Positions 9,835 to 18,559 of a stretch of 64,000 nt of DNA are shown here, one piece after another. Position 1 is the stretch's first letter; each line of letters starts with the position of its first letter. The stretch spans positions 1,000,501-1,064,500 of the forward strand of contig NZ_CM001240.1 of the NCBI RefSeq assembly GCF_000230835.1, written 5' to 3'. The notes beneath the pieces were generated by a model, which ran no database searches, had not been told where the DNA came from, and saw nothing but the letters and a program-made list of their open reading frames with translations. Both the position numbers and the translations under genes were made by a program. The stretch is from Clostridium sp. DL-VIII. Lineage in GTDB: Bacteria; Bacillota; Clostridia; Clostridiales; Clostridiaceae.

Positions 9835-9910
9835 CATTTTGCCAAAGACGTTTCTAAAACCTTGCTATCGTAAATCATATAACAGGGTTTTGGAAATATT
9901 GGCAAAATGT
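9834..9910 (+). terminator. long hairpin after the esterase gene
   Basis: Outer arms ACATTTTGCCAA and TTGGCAAAATGT and inner arms AAAACC / GGGTTTT enclose an AT-rich loop. There is no T-run, so it may protect the mRNA end rather than terminate. A diverged copy (23521-23600) follows the esterase pseudogene, showing that the 3' tail was duplicated with the gene. Confidence 0.5.
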
Positions 9911-10139
9911 AGAAATGTACTATCAACATTTGTTCATATACTTTTTATTCCTTAAGTAAAATGAAATGAGATACTGAACAACAAACTGTTAAAGAGTGAG
10001 TTTGTTACTCTTTCTAAATTCAATGATTTTGTGGAAGACATAGGATTGTAGGAAAATTATTGAAAGGGATATATAGATTCAACTATGGTAATATAAATAT
10101 ATTTTTAGAAGATAATTTTCATTCGTTTTCATTAAATCA

Positions 10140-10170
10140 TTGACTTAGAGCTACTCGAATGGGGTACAAT
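10140..10170 (+). promoter_or_regulatory. MerR-type promoter, operator half decayed
   Basis: TTGACT and TACAAT are separated by 19 bases, the over-long spacing of MerR-activated promoters. The spacer holds GAGCTACTCG, a damaged form of the perfect CGAGTtACTCG found before the AKR genes at 28184 and 52078. The leader downstream also resembles the AKR leader. Confidence 0.65.
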
Positions 10171-10270
10171 AATTTTATTGTAGAAAATTCAGTTGCGTAA
10201 GCATAGCGTTGCTTAAATTAGATTACAAAGAACATAGGGACAATAGAATAAAGAACAAATTAAAGGAGAG

Positions 10271-10555
10271 ATTCTAAGGATTATTATTTATGTATTTATA
10301 AATATCAAATCTGAAAAACGAGAGGAGTTTTTAGAGGTTGTAAACCAAATGACAGCATCAACTCAGGATAAAGAGGGATATATAAGCTTAAATTTCTATG
10401 AGGATACTGCACGGCCTGATAATTTCGTTGTTGAGGATGAGAATGCTAATAAGCATCACACACAAACTGCTCACTTTAACACATTTGTCAAAGGAATGTC
10501 TGAATTTTTATGTGAACTACTATATGCAGAAGCATATGATGCCTTCAAGATTTGA
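10271..10555 (+). pseudogene. antibiotic-biosynthesis-monooxygenase (ABM) domain protein, decayed
   Basis: The frame reads IIIYVFINIKSEKREEFLEV, then TASTQDKEGYISLNFYEDTA, and ends EAYDAFKI, a complete-looking ABM fold of about 90 residues. ABM proteins are small dimeric monooxygenases, often quinol- or heme-related. After the AAAGGAG ribosome site the first codons are ATT CTA AGG with no ATG, GTG or TTG. Compared with the copy at 16890, about six residues (FIEKFE) are missing. Translation would have to begin at 10349 or at a rare ATT, so I call it a pseudogene. It sits behind an AKR-type MerR promoter. Confidence 0.65.
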
Positions 10556-11323
10556 CTTACATAGAAGGTCTTGATGGTCAATATGTTGAATTTAATGGTT
10601 CATATAGAAGTTGTTTTTTTATTTTTGAGTAAATAGATGAAACTCATTTCTAATAAACTATGGAGCTGTCGCACTTAAATCCGTTAGAAATAGATCTATA
10701 GGATTACCATAAGATTAAATTTTCACAAAGATATTTATGAAAAGAATGTTCATTATAAGATGAGCGTCGTTTTAATTTCATGTTATTAATTTAAGTTCTT
10801 TAAGCTTCAATTGATTGGATAGCTTCACTTTTATACATAGATTTTTTCTCATGTAATAAATAATATAGGAAAAGGCAAACAAATACCTGATTTAAGATAA
10901 CCAAACATTAAGCGAGTGCAAGTAGCTAACTCAATGCTATGTTTTGGAAAAACCTCTATGGCAATAGGTTGAACACTTGATGCAGTAAGAATTGTTCTAG
11001 GAAATAAGTGCTTTGATACCTATCTGTTATTTGTCATGGAGTTTTCTCAAAAAAATCTGTAAAATATATAATTTTATCTGTAATACATACAGTTATTAAA
11101 TTAAATTCCAATGTTATTCTTACGTTAAAAGAATCAAAATGAGAAGTCGGCATAGAGCTATGGTTGTTTTTTATTAACAACCAGCTTCATTATCATAATG
11201 CATAAAATATGGTGATAGACATTAGTTAGTCATGAATTTATATAATAATATCATCCTAAATTATTATAAAATCACTAAATAATTTAGAGTGATAACTAAC
11301 TATTATTGAAAGGAGATTTGCTT
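10556..11323. other. gene-poor stretch with remnants
   Basis: Just after the ABM remnant a short frame reads YIEGLDGQYVEFNGSYRS and stops. On the minus strand near 10830-10990 a frame reads EVFPKHSIELATCTRLMFGY before several stops, perhaps a decayed membrane protein. Bases 10998-11105 are repeated at 22119-22222. Nothing here is intact. Confidence 0.5.
10998..11105. repeat. intergenic repeat, copy 1
   Basis: Bases such as AATTGTTCTAGGAAATAAG, GGAGTTTTC and AAAATCTGTAAAATATATAA recur in the same order at 22119-22222. The second half also recurs at 13583-13627. It lies upstream of genes in each case and may be promoter DNA. Confidence 0.6.
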
Positions 11324-12376
11324 ATGAAACAAAAAATTGGAATAAGTCGAAGTGGTAATTTAGCTGAAGCAGTAAAAGGATTTGTTAATCCTTCTTTAAT
11401 AATACTATTATCAAATAAAAACAAATTTGAAGACCATGTAGAAGAATTAGAGCAATTGTATCCAGGTGTTCCAAGTATCGGATGTACTTGTACTAGTTAT
11501 ACAAAGTATTCAACAATTGAAAACGGAATAACAGTAATTGCATTTTCTGATTGTATTAGTGCAGCGGCTAATGTTATATTAGGACTTTCTTCTATGCCAG
11601 TTAAGTATATTAGTCGAATGGAAGAGGATATTAAAAGGGTAAAAGCAGAGTCGCAAAATACAATTTGTATTGATTTTGCTACAGGAAATCACAGCCGGCT
11701 AATGACAACATTAGGAAGTATCTTAGAAAATAAGAATATTTCTTTAATAGGAGCTGGTGTTGATTGCAATAAGGTTTCTTGTAATGGTGTTATATATGAA
11801 GATGCTTGCGCATATGCGTTTATTAAAAATAATGGAAGGATAAATGCTTTTAAGGAAATTATTTATAAACCAACTGATTTAAAAATGGTAGTAACTAAAG
11901 CAGATTCAAAAAAATATATTCTTTATGAATTAAATGGGAAACTGGCAGAATCAGTTTATTGTGATTATCTTAATATTTCCCCAAGTAAAATAAACACACA
12001 ATACTTTCAAAACCCTTTAGGAAAATGGGTTGGTGATGAGTTTTACATAATGGGTATTGCTCAATTACATGATGGAGGATTGCAATGCTATAAACGAATA
12101 AACAATATGGATATCATTTCAATTTTAAAGTTAGATGATTACAAACAAGTTATTAATAATACAGTAACTGCAATTAAAAAGGACATGCATAATATCTCAG
12201 GCATTTTTTCTATGAATTGCACGGGCAGATATACATTTTTTGAAAATGAAAATTATTGGGAAGATTATTTGAAAACAATGAATTTTACTGATAATCACGT
12301 TGGAATTGTAGCAATGGGAGAGCATTTTAATTCACAACACGTAAATTTAACAATGGTATGTTTTGCATTTGAATAA
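11324..12376 (+). CDS. FIST domain sensory protein
   Basis: A 350-residue cytoplasmic protein with FIST-N (residues about 20-190, including GVPSIGCTCT and ISLIGAGVDC) and FIST-C (about 210-345) domains. FIST proteins are thought to sense small ligands and feed chemotaxis or two-component systems; some act with energy-taxis receptors. I see no membrane segment. I start it at the ATG at 11324, preceded by AAAGGAGA at 8 bases; the frame extends six codons further up without a ribosome site. The next gene, 243 bases down, is a soluble chemoreceptor, which fits a sensor-transducer pair. Confidence 0.8.
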   Translation: MKQKIGISRSGNLAEAVKGFVNPSLIILLSNKNKFEDHVEELEQLYPGVPSIGCTCTSYTKYSTIENGITVIAFSDCISAAANVILGLSSMPVKYISRMEEDIKRVKAESQNTICIDFATGNHSRLMTTLGSILENKNISLIGAGVDCNKVSCNGVIYEDACAYAFIKNNGRINAFKEIIYKPTDLKMVVTKADSKKYILYELNGKLAESVYCDYLNISPSKINTQYFQNPLGKWVGDEFYIMGIAQLHDGGLQCYKRINNMDIISILKLDDYKQVINNTVTAIKKDMHNISGIFSMNCTGRYTFFENENYWEDYLKTMNFTDNHVGIVAMGEHFNSQHVNLTMVCFAFE

Positions 12377-12619
12377 AGAGAAACTTTTCAGGTGGATTTT
12401 TACACTGCACATGAATTTAGTTAAATTAATACAGGAGCGTGTAGCCGTTATCTCCCACTTGAAAAAAAGCAGATATTCAAAAAAATGATGCTCCAAATTT
12501 TATATTTGGTTAGCAGAATTTTCTCAGTGAGCTTTCAAATTTGGCATAGTCGCTTTCATAGAGTGAGAGGAAGTATTACGGATGCTAGCAATCGGATAAA
12601 GTTTGAAAGGAGAATTACT

Positions 12620-13579
12620 ATGAAATTATTTCAATCTAGAAATAAAGATAAAGCTCAGGATACAATTGAGATTAATTATATCAAGGAAAAAAAAGATATT
12701 TCACCTATTGTATATGCTATTGATTATCTTAAGAAATGTAACGAAAACTTAACTACAGAAGAGTTAAATACTTCAGAACAGATTCGTAAAATTGAATTAT
12801 CATTTAAAAAGGTTTTAAATGATAATTCCAGACTAAATGAAGAAATTGATAATAATTTTAATAATATCCTCTCTAAGATAAACACTGCTTCAGGAGGATT
12901 TGAAGAAGTTAAAAATGACATTATTAAATCTATTAATAGAGCAGAAACACAAGGAAATGATTTAAGAGAGAATGCTAACAGGGTATATGTAAGCTTTAAT
13001 AAAATGGATAATGTTTTTCATATGCTACAAAATTCGGTTGATGAAATTAAGAAATGCACAAATGAAATTGTAGGCATTGCAAATCAAGCAAATATGTTAT
13101 CACTTAACGCATCTATTGAGGCGGCAAGAGCTGGAGAAAATGGTAAGGGATTTTCTGTAGTTGCAGAAGAAGTAAGAAAGTTATCAGGTGAAATAAAAAA
13201 TCTGGTTTCCTCCGTAAAAAACAGTGTTTCTGATGTAGAAGGTGGTACAGAAGAATTAAGCAAATCATTTAAATCTTCACAAAAAATTTTAGAAAAGGGT
13301 GCACAAAGTGTAGAGGATACCAATGAAATTTTTAAAGAAATAAAGAATACTGCAGCAAAACTAGATGATGTACATAAGGAAATTATTAATGCAATTAATG
13401 AGTCTTCTAATGGAATTCAACAAATCGATGATTACATATCAGCATCACAAAAATCATATCATGATATGACAATGCATATAGACATGATTAATAAATTTGA
13501 TACTAGAAAAAGTGTCCTTTTTGAAAATATAGATAATATGACTGAACAATTGGAACCATTACTAAAGGAAGATTTATAA
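12620..13579 (+). CDS. soluble methyl-accepting chemotaxis protein
   Basis: A 319-residue protein with no membrane helix. Residues about 50-130 are helical and Lys/Asn-rich. The signalling tip region reads [20 protein letters not shown] then [20 protein letters not shown], the chemoreceptor hallmark that binds CheA and CheW. The tail is a long coiled coil with Ser/Asn-rich heptads. Start at 12620 from GAAAGGAGAATTACT; 45 upstream in-frame codons lack a ribosome site. The FIST protein upstream may provide the sensory input this receptor lacks. Confidence 0.88.
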   Translation: MKLFQSRNKDKAQDTIEINYIKEKKDISPIVYAIDYLKKCNENLTTEELNTSEQIRKIELSFKKVLNDNSRLNEEIDNNFNNILSKINTASGGFEEVKNDIIKSINRAETQGNDLRENANRVYVSFNKMDNVFHMLQNSVDEIKKCTNEIVGIANQANMLSLNASIEAARAGENGKGFSVVAEEVRKLSGEIKNLVSSVKNSVSDVEGGTEELSKSFKSSQKILEKGAQSVEDTNEIFKEIKNTAAKLDDVHKEIINAINESSNGIQQIDDYISASQKSYHDMTMHIDMINKFDTRKSVLFENIDNMTEQLEPLLKEDL

Positions 13580-13582
13580 TCA

Positions 13583-13627
13583 GTAAAATATACAATTTTA
13601 TCGGGGATATGTATATTTAATGAACTA
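13583..13627. repeat. intergenic repeat, partial copy 2
   Basis: GTAAAATATACAATTTTATC followed by ATATGTATATTTAATGAA closely matches 22182-22220 and the second half of 10998-11105. It lies upstream of the iron ADH gene and may be part of a shared promoter region. Confidence 0.5.
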
Positions 13628-13714
13628 GCTTAAAAAGGTATTATATTTACATAAGATATATGACTTGAATATGAGCATAAAAAGAAAAAGAATTATTAAT
13701 ATGGAGGATTTAAT

Positions 13715-14884
13715 ATGAGTTATAATATGTATGTACCTACAAGAACTTTATTTGGAGCAGGAGAATTAAACAATTTGCATAATCAGCCAATGCCTGGTAA
13801 AAAAGCAATGATTGTTATTTCAAAAGGAAAATCAACAAGAGCAAACGGTTATCTTGATAGAACAGAAGAGCAGTTGAAATTAGCAGGAGTAGAATCAGTT
13901 GTGTTTGATAAAGTAGAAGCGAATCCGTTAAAATCAACAGTTATGGCAGGCGGTGACTTTGCAAAAGAAAATAATTGTGATTTTATTGTTGCTTTAGGTG
14001 GAGGAAGTTGTATAGATGCTTCTAAGGCAATTGCAATAATGGCAACAAATGATGGAGACTACTGGGATTATATATTCACAGGAACTGGGAAAGGAAAGCC
14101 AGTAGAAAATAAACCTCTTCCTATTGTAGCAATTACAACTACAGCTGGGACAGGTTCAGAGACAGATGCAGGAATGGTAATAACAAATGAGGAAACAAAT
14201 GAAAAGACTGGTAATGGACATAATGATTTATTTCCAGTTTATGCAATAGTAGACTCTGAGCTTATGTTGACAGTTCCTCCTAAATTTACTGCTTATCAAG
14301 GGTTTGACGCATTATTTCACAGTATAGAAGGATATATTTGTAAAGCTGCTAACTTAATGAGTGATATGTATGCAATTACTGCTATTGAAAATGTTGCAAA
14401 GAATCTTGGAAAAGCAGTAAAAGATGGAAATGATATAGATGCACGTGAAAAGGTAGCTTTTGGAAGTACTCTTGGCGGGACAGTAATGTGCGTAGGGGCT
14501 GTTACAAGTCAACATACATTAGAGCATGCAATGTCAGCTTATCATCAAGAACTTCCACATGGTGCAGGTCTTATTATGCTTAGTAAAGCATATTTTACAC
14601 ATTTTATTGATAAGCATGTATGTGATGAAAGATTTATACAAATGGCAAAGACAATGGGAATGGAAAATGCGAAAGATCCAATGAACTTCATTACAATGTT
14701 AGTAAAATTGCAAGAAGAATGTGGAGTTGCAGATCTTAAAATGTCTGATTATGGAATAAGACCAGAAGAATTTGAGACAATGGCTAAGAATGCAAAGGAT
14801 ACAATGGGTATTTTATTTATGCTTGACAGAAGTGAATTGAGTATCGAAGATTGTGTTAAGATTTATCAGGAATCTTATAAATAA
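13715..14884 (+). CDS. iron-dependent alcohol dehydrogenase (group III)
   Basis: A 389-residue enzyme of normal length. The NAD(P) site includes FIVALGGGSCIDASKA and TTAGTGSETDAG. The metal ligands are Asp198 and His202 in GFDALFHSIEGY, His267 in QHTLEHAMSA and His282 in ELPHGAGL. Such enzymes interconvert aldehydes or ketones and alcohols in the cytoplasm; substrate is not predictable. Start ATG follows GGAGGATTTAAT. It is a single gene with its own terminator. A close relative starts at 63410 and a fragment lies at 38866, so this subfamily was copied within the region. Confidence 0.9.
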   Translation: MSYNMYVPTRTLFGAGELNNLHNQPMPGKKAMIVISKGKSTRANGYLDRTEEQLKLAGVESVVFDKVEANPLKSTVMAGGDFAKENNCDFIVALGGGSCIDASKAIAIMATNDGDYWDYIFTGTGKGKPVENKPLPIVAITTTAGTGSETDAGMVITNEETNEKTGNGHNDLFPVYAIVDSELMLTVPPKFTAYQGFDALFHSIEGYICKAANLMSDMYAITAIENVAKNLGKAVKDGNDIDAREKVAFGSTLGGTVMCVGAVTSQHTLEHAMSAYHQELPHGAGLIMLSKAYFTHFIDKHVCDERFIQMAKTMGMENAKDPMNFITMLVKLQEECGVADLKMSDYGIRPEEFETMAKNAKDTMGILFMLDRSELSIEDCVKIYQESYK

Positions 14885-14930
14885 AGTCTAAATAAAATTC
14901 ATAGAAATACATAAAAAGATATAAAGCTAT

Positions 14931-14975
14931 AAAAATATGCATGATAAGTTTTAAGTTATTATCATGCATATTTTT
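14931..14975 (+). terminator. rho-independent terminator of the iron ADH gene
   Basis: A perfect 17-bp arm pair, AAAAATATGCATGATAA and TTATCATGCATATTTTT, with an 11-base loop and a T-run. Confidence 0.85.
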
Positions 14976-15089
14976 ACAGACAGAATTCAAAAATGATTTT
15001 ATACTTATAATATTCATTACTAGCGAAAAGGAGTAAAGGAGTACTTATGGATAATATATTTAGAATCGCTTCAATACAAATGTGAATAT

Positions 15090-15203
15090 TATCGTATAGC
15101 TAAAGAAGCTGGTACTACAAATATTCATGAATTAAATAATAATTGTGAAAAGGAGTTTGGAAAGCAACAACTCTATCAAGATGCTGTGATAGACGCTGAA
15201 TAA
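15090..15203 (+). pseudogene. C-terminal fragment of an unidentified gene
   Basis: A frame reads YRIAKEAGTTNIHELNNNCE then FGKQQLYQDAVIDAE and stops. Upstream, a ribosome site and ATG at 15047 open MDNIFRIASIQM and then stop. The rest of 15000-15471 has no readable gene. I do not recognise the family. Confidence 0.35.
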
Positions 15204-15471
15204 CTCATTGTTGTTTTAAATTCTATATAGAGATTCTTAATTGTAATATTTTATAAACATGAAGGTAATGCTTTAGGCAGAAGTGTAGGTAATTTTAAAA
15301 ACTTGTCTGAAGTAAATAATATTGGATGGACTTGAAATAAGGTAAAAGGATATAAATTATGTATATAAAAATGTGTCAGGTTGGCTACATAGAGCGAAAG
15401 AAGATTGAAAATGATATAGGTTTTAGAATTTGGATGCATGAATAAATGATTTTTACGGGGGGGATTAGAAG

Positions 15472-16626
15472 ATGGAGTACAGAATTTTGGGAAAAACAGG
15501 AATTAAAGTGAGTGCAATTGGCATTGGCGGTGAGGGATTTGAGAATAAAAGCTATGAAGATTGTAAAAAAAATATTGATTGTGCAATGAGTGAAGGTATT
15601 AATTTTTTTGATATATATAATTCAAATCCTGAAGTTAGAAGTAACGTTGGAAAAGCTTTAAGCAAATATTCTAGAAATAGTTTTGTTATTGAGGGACATC
15701 TATGTACAGTCTGGGATGAAGGACAATATCGACGTACTAGGAATATTAATGAAGTTATTAACGCATATGAAGATTTTTTAACTAGAATGCAATTAGAATA
15801 TGTTGATGTTGGGATGATTCATTATGTGGATGATGAAAAAGATTTTGATAACATTTTTAATGGGGAAATAATTAGATATGCAAAAGGATTAAAAGAAAAA
15901 GGTATTGTTAAATCTTTAGGAATATCAACACATAATCCGGATATTGCTTTTAGAGCTGTTGAAACTGGATTAATCGATGTGATTTTATTTAGTATTAATG
16001 CTGCTTATGATATGCTGCCTGCTAGCGAAGATGTAAACATATTATTTGAAGAAGATACTTTTAAAAATATAACGTATGAAGGCATTGATCCAAAACGTGA
16101 TAAACTATATCAAACTTGCGAAAATGCAGGTGTTGCTTTAACTGTTATGAAAGGGTATGCGGCTGGAATATTACTAAGTGACAAAGAATCACCTTTTGAA
16201 AAAGCATTGACTCCAGTACAATGTTTGCATTATTGCCTGACAAGACCAGCAGTTACATCTGTAATGGTTGGAGTATCTAATACAAGTCAAATACTTGGAG
16301 CAACCGCCTATGGATCTGCAAGTAATAAAGAAAAGGATTATAGTGAAGTTCTTGCTAATGCTCCACGAAGTTCATTTAAGGGACATTGTATGTATTGTGG
16401 ACATTGTGCTCCATGCTCAAAAAAAATAGATATTGCATTAGTAAATAAATATCTGGATTTAGCATTAATTCAAGAAGAAGTCCCAGAAACGTTAAAAAAT
16501 CATTATGACTTATTAGAACATCGTGCTAGTGAATGCATAGAATGTGGCGCATGTATAAAAAACTGCCCATTTGGTGTAGATATAATTAAAAAAATGAAAC
16601 AAGCAAGCCAGCTATTTGGTAATTAA
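15472..16626 (+). CDS. aldo/keto-reductase-like protein with C-terminal ferredoxin domain
   Basis: A 384-residue protein of the COG1453 type: an AKR barrel (1-290) plus a Fe-S tail with CMYCGHCAPC and CIECGACIKNCP. The catalytic tetrad is not canonical. The Asp is present (FFDIYNSNPEVRS) and His in GMIHYVDD is kept, but the usual Tyr position is Asn and the usual Lys strand reads FVIEGHLC. The Fe-S cluster suggests electron transfer rather than simple NADPH-dependent carbonyl reduction. Start ATG follows GGGGGGATTAGAAG. The C-terminal coding sequence recurs as a remnant at 59934, in both places followed by a CMD gene. Confidence 0.8.
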   Translation: MEYRILGKTGIKVSAIGIGGEGFENKSYEDCKKNIDCAMSEGINFFDIYNSNPEVRSNVGKALSKYSRNSFVIEGHLCTVWDEGQYRRTRNINEVINAYEDFLTRMQLEYVDVGMIHYVDDEKDFDNIFNGEIIRYAKGLKEKGIVKSLGISTHNPDIAFRAVETGLIDVILFSINAAYDMLPASEDVNILFEEDTFKNITYEGIDPKRDKLYQTCENAGVALTVMKGYAAGILLSDKESPFEKALTPVQCLHYCLTRPAVTSVMVGVSNTSQILGATAYGSASNKEKDYSEVLANAPRSSFKGHCMYCGHCAPCSKKIDIALVNKYLDLALIQEEVPETLKNHYDLLEHRASECIECGACIKNCPFGVDIIKKMKQASQLFGN

Positions 16627-16758
16627 CCTTAGATTTCTATTTTATTGTTACAGATGGGGATTCAGAGTATGAATCTCCTGATGGGGCAATAGAAGGATTG
16701 AAGGAGCATATAATTGGAAAAGTATTCAAGGAAAACGAAAATAAAGGAGAGATTTAAA
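16627..16758 (+). pseudogene. unidentified 38-codon remnant
   Basis: A frame reads FIVTDGDSEYESPDGAIEGL then KEHIIGKVFKENENKGEI to a TAA. It has no start codon and no recognisable family. The last part contains the ribosome site AAAGGAG of the following CMD pseudogene. Confidence 0.35.
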
Positions 16759-17108
16759 ATGGCAATTATAGATCTTTCAAAAGAGTATCATTAGAGGATG
16801 TTTCCAGGATATGAATCAAAGTTCTTAGAAACAGAACCAGAATTTATTGAGTTTTTTGACAACTTTGCATTTGATTAAGTTGCAAACAAATGACAGCATC
16901 AACTCAGGTCGAAGAGGGATGTATAAGTTTCAATTTCTATGAAGATACTGCACGACCTGATAATTTTGTTTTTATAGAGAAGTTTGAGGATGAGAATGCT
17001 AATAAGCATCACACACAAACTGCTCATTTTAACACATTTGTTGAGGGACTGTCTGAATTTTTACGTGAACCACTGCATGCAGAAGCATATAAAGCCACAA
17101 AGATTTGA
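16759..17108 (+). pseudogene. chimera of a CMD gene start and an ABM gene end
   Basis: The first 40 codons match the start of the CMD gene at 60154 (MAIIDLSKEYH versus MAITDFSKEYH) but carry TAG at 16792 and TAA at 16875 where the intact gene has Glu. Directly after this the frame changes to the second half of an ABM protein, TASTQVEEGCISFNFYEDTA to AEAYKATKI, very like the copy at 10349. Neither half can make a product. A further short frame, ELETMATEFLDKVMGYPKL, follows at about 17130-17200. The join looks like a deletion between two neighbouring genes. Confidence 0.7.
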
Positions 17109-17258
17109 TTTACTTGAAGAAAGGTTGCCAGCAAGCCGGATGAGCTTGAAACCATGGCAACCGAGTTTCTGGATAAAGTTATGGGGTATCCGAAATTATG
17201 ATGAAATGTCAATCTGTGTTTCGCATCAGTAGGACGTTAAAGATATGAGACACAAATA

Positions 17259-17645
17259 TTATATCAGATTGCTGGTGTATTCTGTTTTGCCACTAAGTAC
17301 ATCTCCGTAAAAGTTTTGTTTCCAGTCAATATAATTAATAGAAGCATTTATCTCTTCAATTTGGGAAAGTAATGCTTCTTTTTTTATTTTCAACATTTCC
17401 TGACGAGATGGAATAGATGATTTCCCTTCCAGACAAAGTGCAAGATATTCTTTCATATCTGCAATGCTCATAGAACACTTCTTTAAACAGGTCAAATCTT
17501 TGATCCATGCTAAATCTCTGTCATCAAAAATGCGACGATTATTCTTATCACGTTTTACGTTTGGTACGAGACCGTCATTACAATAGAATTTTAATGCTTC
17601 ATAGGTCAATCCGGTAGCTTCGCAAACCTGTTTCATCGTATACAT
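17259..17645 (-). CDS. MerR-family regulator (AdhR-like)
   Basis: A 128-residue protein. The winged helix is at the N-terminus (YTMKQVCEATGLTYEALKFY, then NNRRIFDDRDLAWI), followed by a coiled-coil dimer helix and a short effector tail. Cys residues near positions 53-57 (LTCLKKCSMS) correspond to the region where AdhR-type regulators sense aldehydes. It is divergent from the redox operon starting at 17775 and shares with it an operator with perfect dyad symmetry, so it probably controls that operon and itself. Start after AAGGAGAATGAAAT. Confidence 0.85.
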   Translation of the reverse strand: MYTMKQVCEATGLTYEALKFYCNDGLVPNVKRDKNNRRIFDDRDLAWIKDLTCLKKCSMSIADMKEYLALCLEGKSSIPSRQEMLKIKKEALLSQIEEINASINYIDWKQNFYGDVLSGKTEYTSNLI

Positions 17646-17700
17646 ATTTCATTCTCCTTTTTGTTTTGAAATTCAGATTTAAAAAATTTTTTAAAAACAC

Positions 17701-17731
17701 TTGACCGGTTGTTACAACCGATTGATACAAT
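17701..17731 (+). promoter_or_regulatory. MerR-type promoter and operator of the redox operon
   Basis: TTGACC (17701) and TACAAT (17726) are 19 bases apart. The spacer contains the perfect dyad CGGTTGT-T-ACAACCG at 17706-17720. Over-long spacing with a centred dyad is the signature of MerR activation by DNA distortion. Confidence 0.85.
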
Positions 17732-17774
17732 CTAATCATAACAAAAAGAAAAAAGTTATGCAAGGAGGTTTCAA

Positions 17775-18542
17775 ATGTTATTTTATTTTACAGGTACAGG
17801 TAATAGCCTTTATGTAGCAAAACATATCGACGACGAACCAATTAGCATCCCACAAATTATAAATAAGGAGAAATTAAGCTATAGAGATGAGAGTATAGGT
17901 ATTGTGTCTCCTGTCTATGGGCATGAAGTCCCACCTATGGTAAAGGAATTTTTGAAAAAAAGTACATTTGACACAGAGTATTTTTATCTGATTCTGACTT
18001 ATGGAAATCGTCATGGCGGCGCAGCAGAACTGGCTGATAATCTTTGTAAAGAATGTGGAATAACAGCAAGCTATATCAATATTATTATTATGGTAGATAA
18101 CTGGCTTCCAAGTTTTGATATGAATGAGCAGCTTTTGCTTGATAAGAAGGTAGATGAACATATTGCTGAAATCGTGGAAGATATTAAAAACAAAAAGAAA
18201 ATGATTTCTGAAGTAACAGATACTGATAGAGAAGCACATAAGCAATTTCTTGGAAATATGAGCAAAATGCCTGCTGATGCATGGCAGCATCTTTTAAAGG
18301 TAGGAGAAAAATGTGTAGGATGCGGTATCTGTGAGAAGGTTTGTCCATCCAGTTCGATCAAAATAGAGAATGGAAGAGCCGCTCATATACCAGGTAACTG
18401 TCAGACGTGTCTAGCTTGTGCACATGCATGTCCACAGAAAGCAATTGGAATTGTAATACCAGAAAAAAATCCTGATGCAAGATACCGAAACGAGCATATT
18501 GAACTGAATGAAATTATAGAAGCTAACAACCAAAATAAGTAA
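17775..18542 (+). CDS. EFR1-type flavodoxin-ferredoxin fusion
   Basis: A 255-residue cytoplasmic protein. The N-terminal flavodoxin fold has the FMN phosphate loop FTGTGNS, and the C-terminus has two 4Fe-4S motifs, CVGCGICEKVCP and CQTCLACAHACP. It should pass electrons between a low-potential donor and a reductase, possibly the enzymes encoded next to it. First gene of a four-gene operon (17775-20951) with AAGGAGG ahead of the ATG. A remnant of a second copy lies at 21198. Confidence 0.85.
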   Translation: MLFYFTGTGNSLYVAKHIDDEPISIPQIINKEKLSYRDESIGIVSPVYGHEVPPMVKEFLKKSTFDTEYFYLILTYGNRHGGAAELADNLCKECGITASYINIIIMVDNWLPSFDMNEQLLLDKKVDEHIAEIVEDIKNKKKMISEVTDTDREAHKQFLGNMSKMPADAWQHLLKVGEKCVGCGICEKVCPSSSIKIENGRAAHIPGNCQTCLACAHACPQKAIGIVIPEKNPDARYRNEHIELNEIIEANNQNK

Positions 18543-18559
18543 AAAAAGGAGGTTTCAAT

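Noticed and set aside
15251..15439. Minus-strand open frame upstream of the ferredoxin-tailed AKR
   Set aside because: No ribosome site and a composition typical of non-coding DNA; no similarity recognised.
18071..18361. Minus-strand frame inside the EFR1 gene
   Set aside because: It lies fully within a clear flavodoxin-ferredoxin gene and has no ribosome site.
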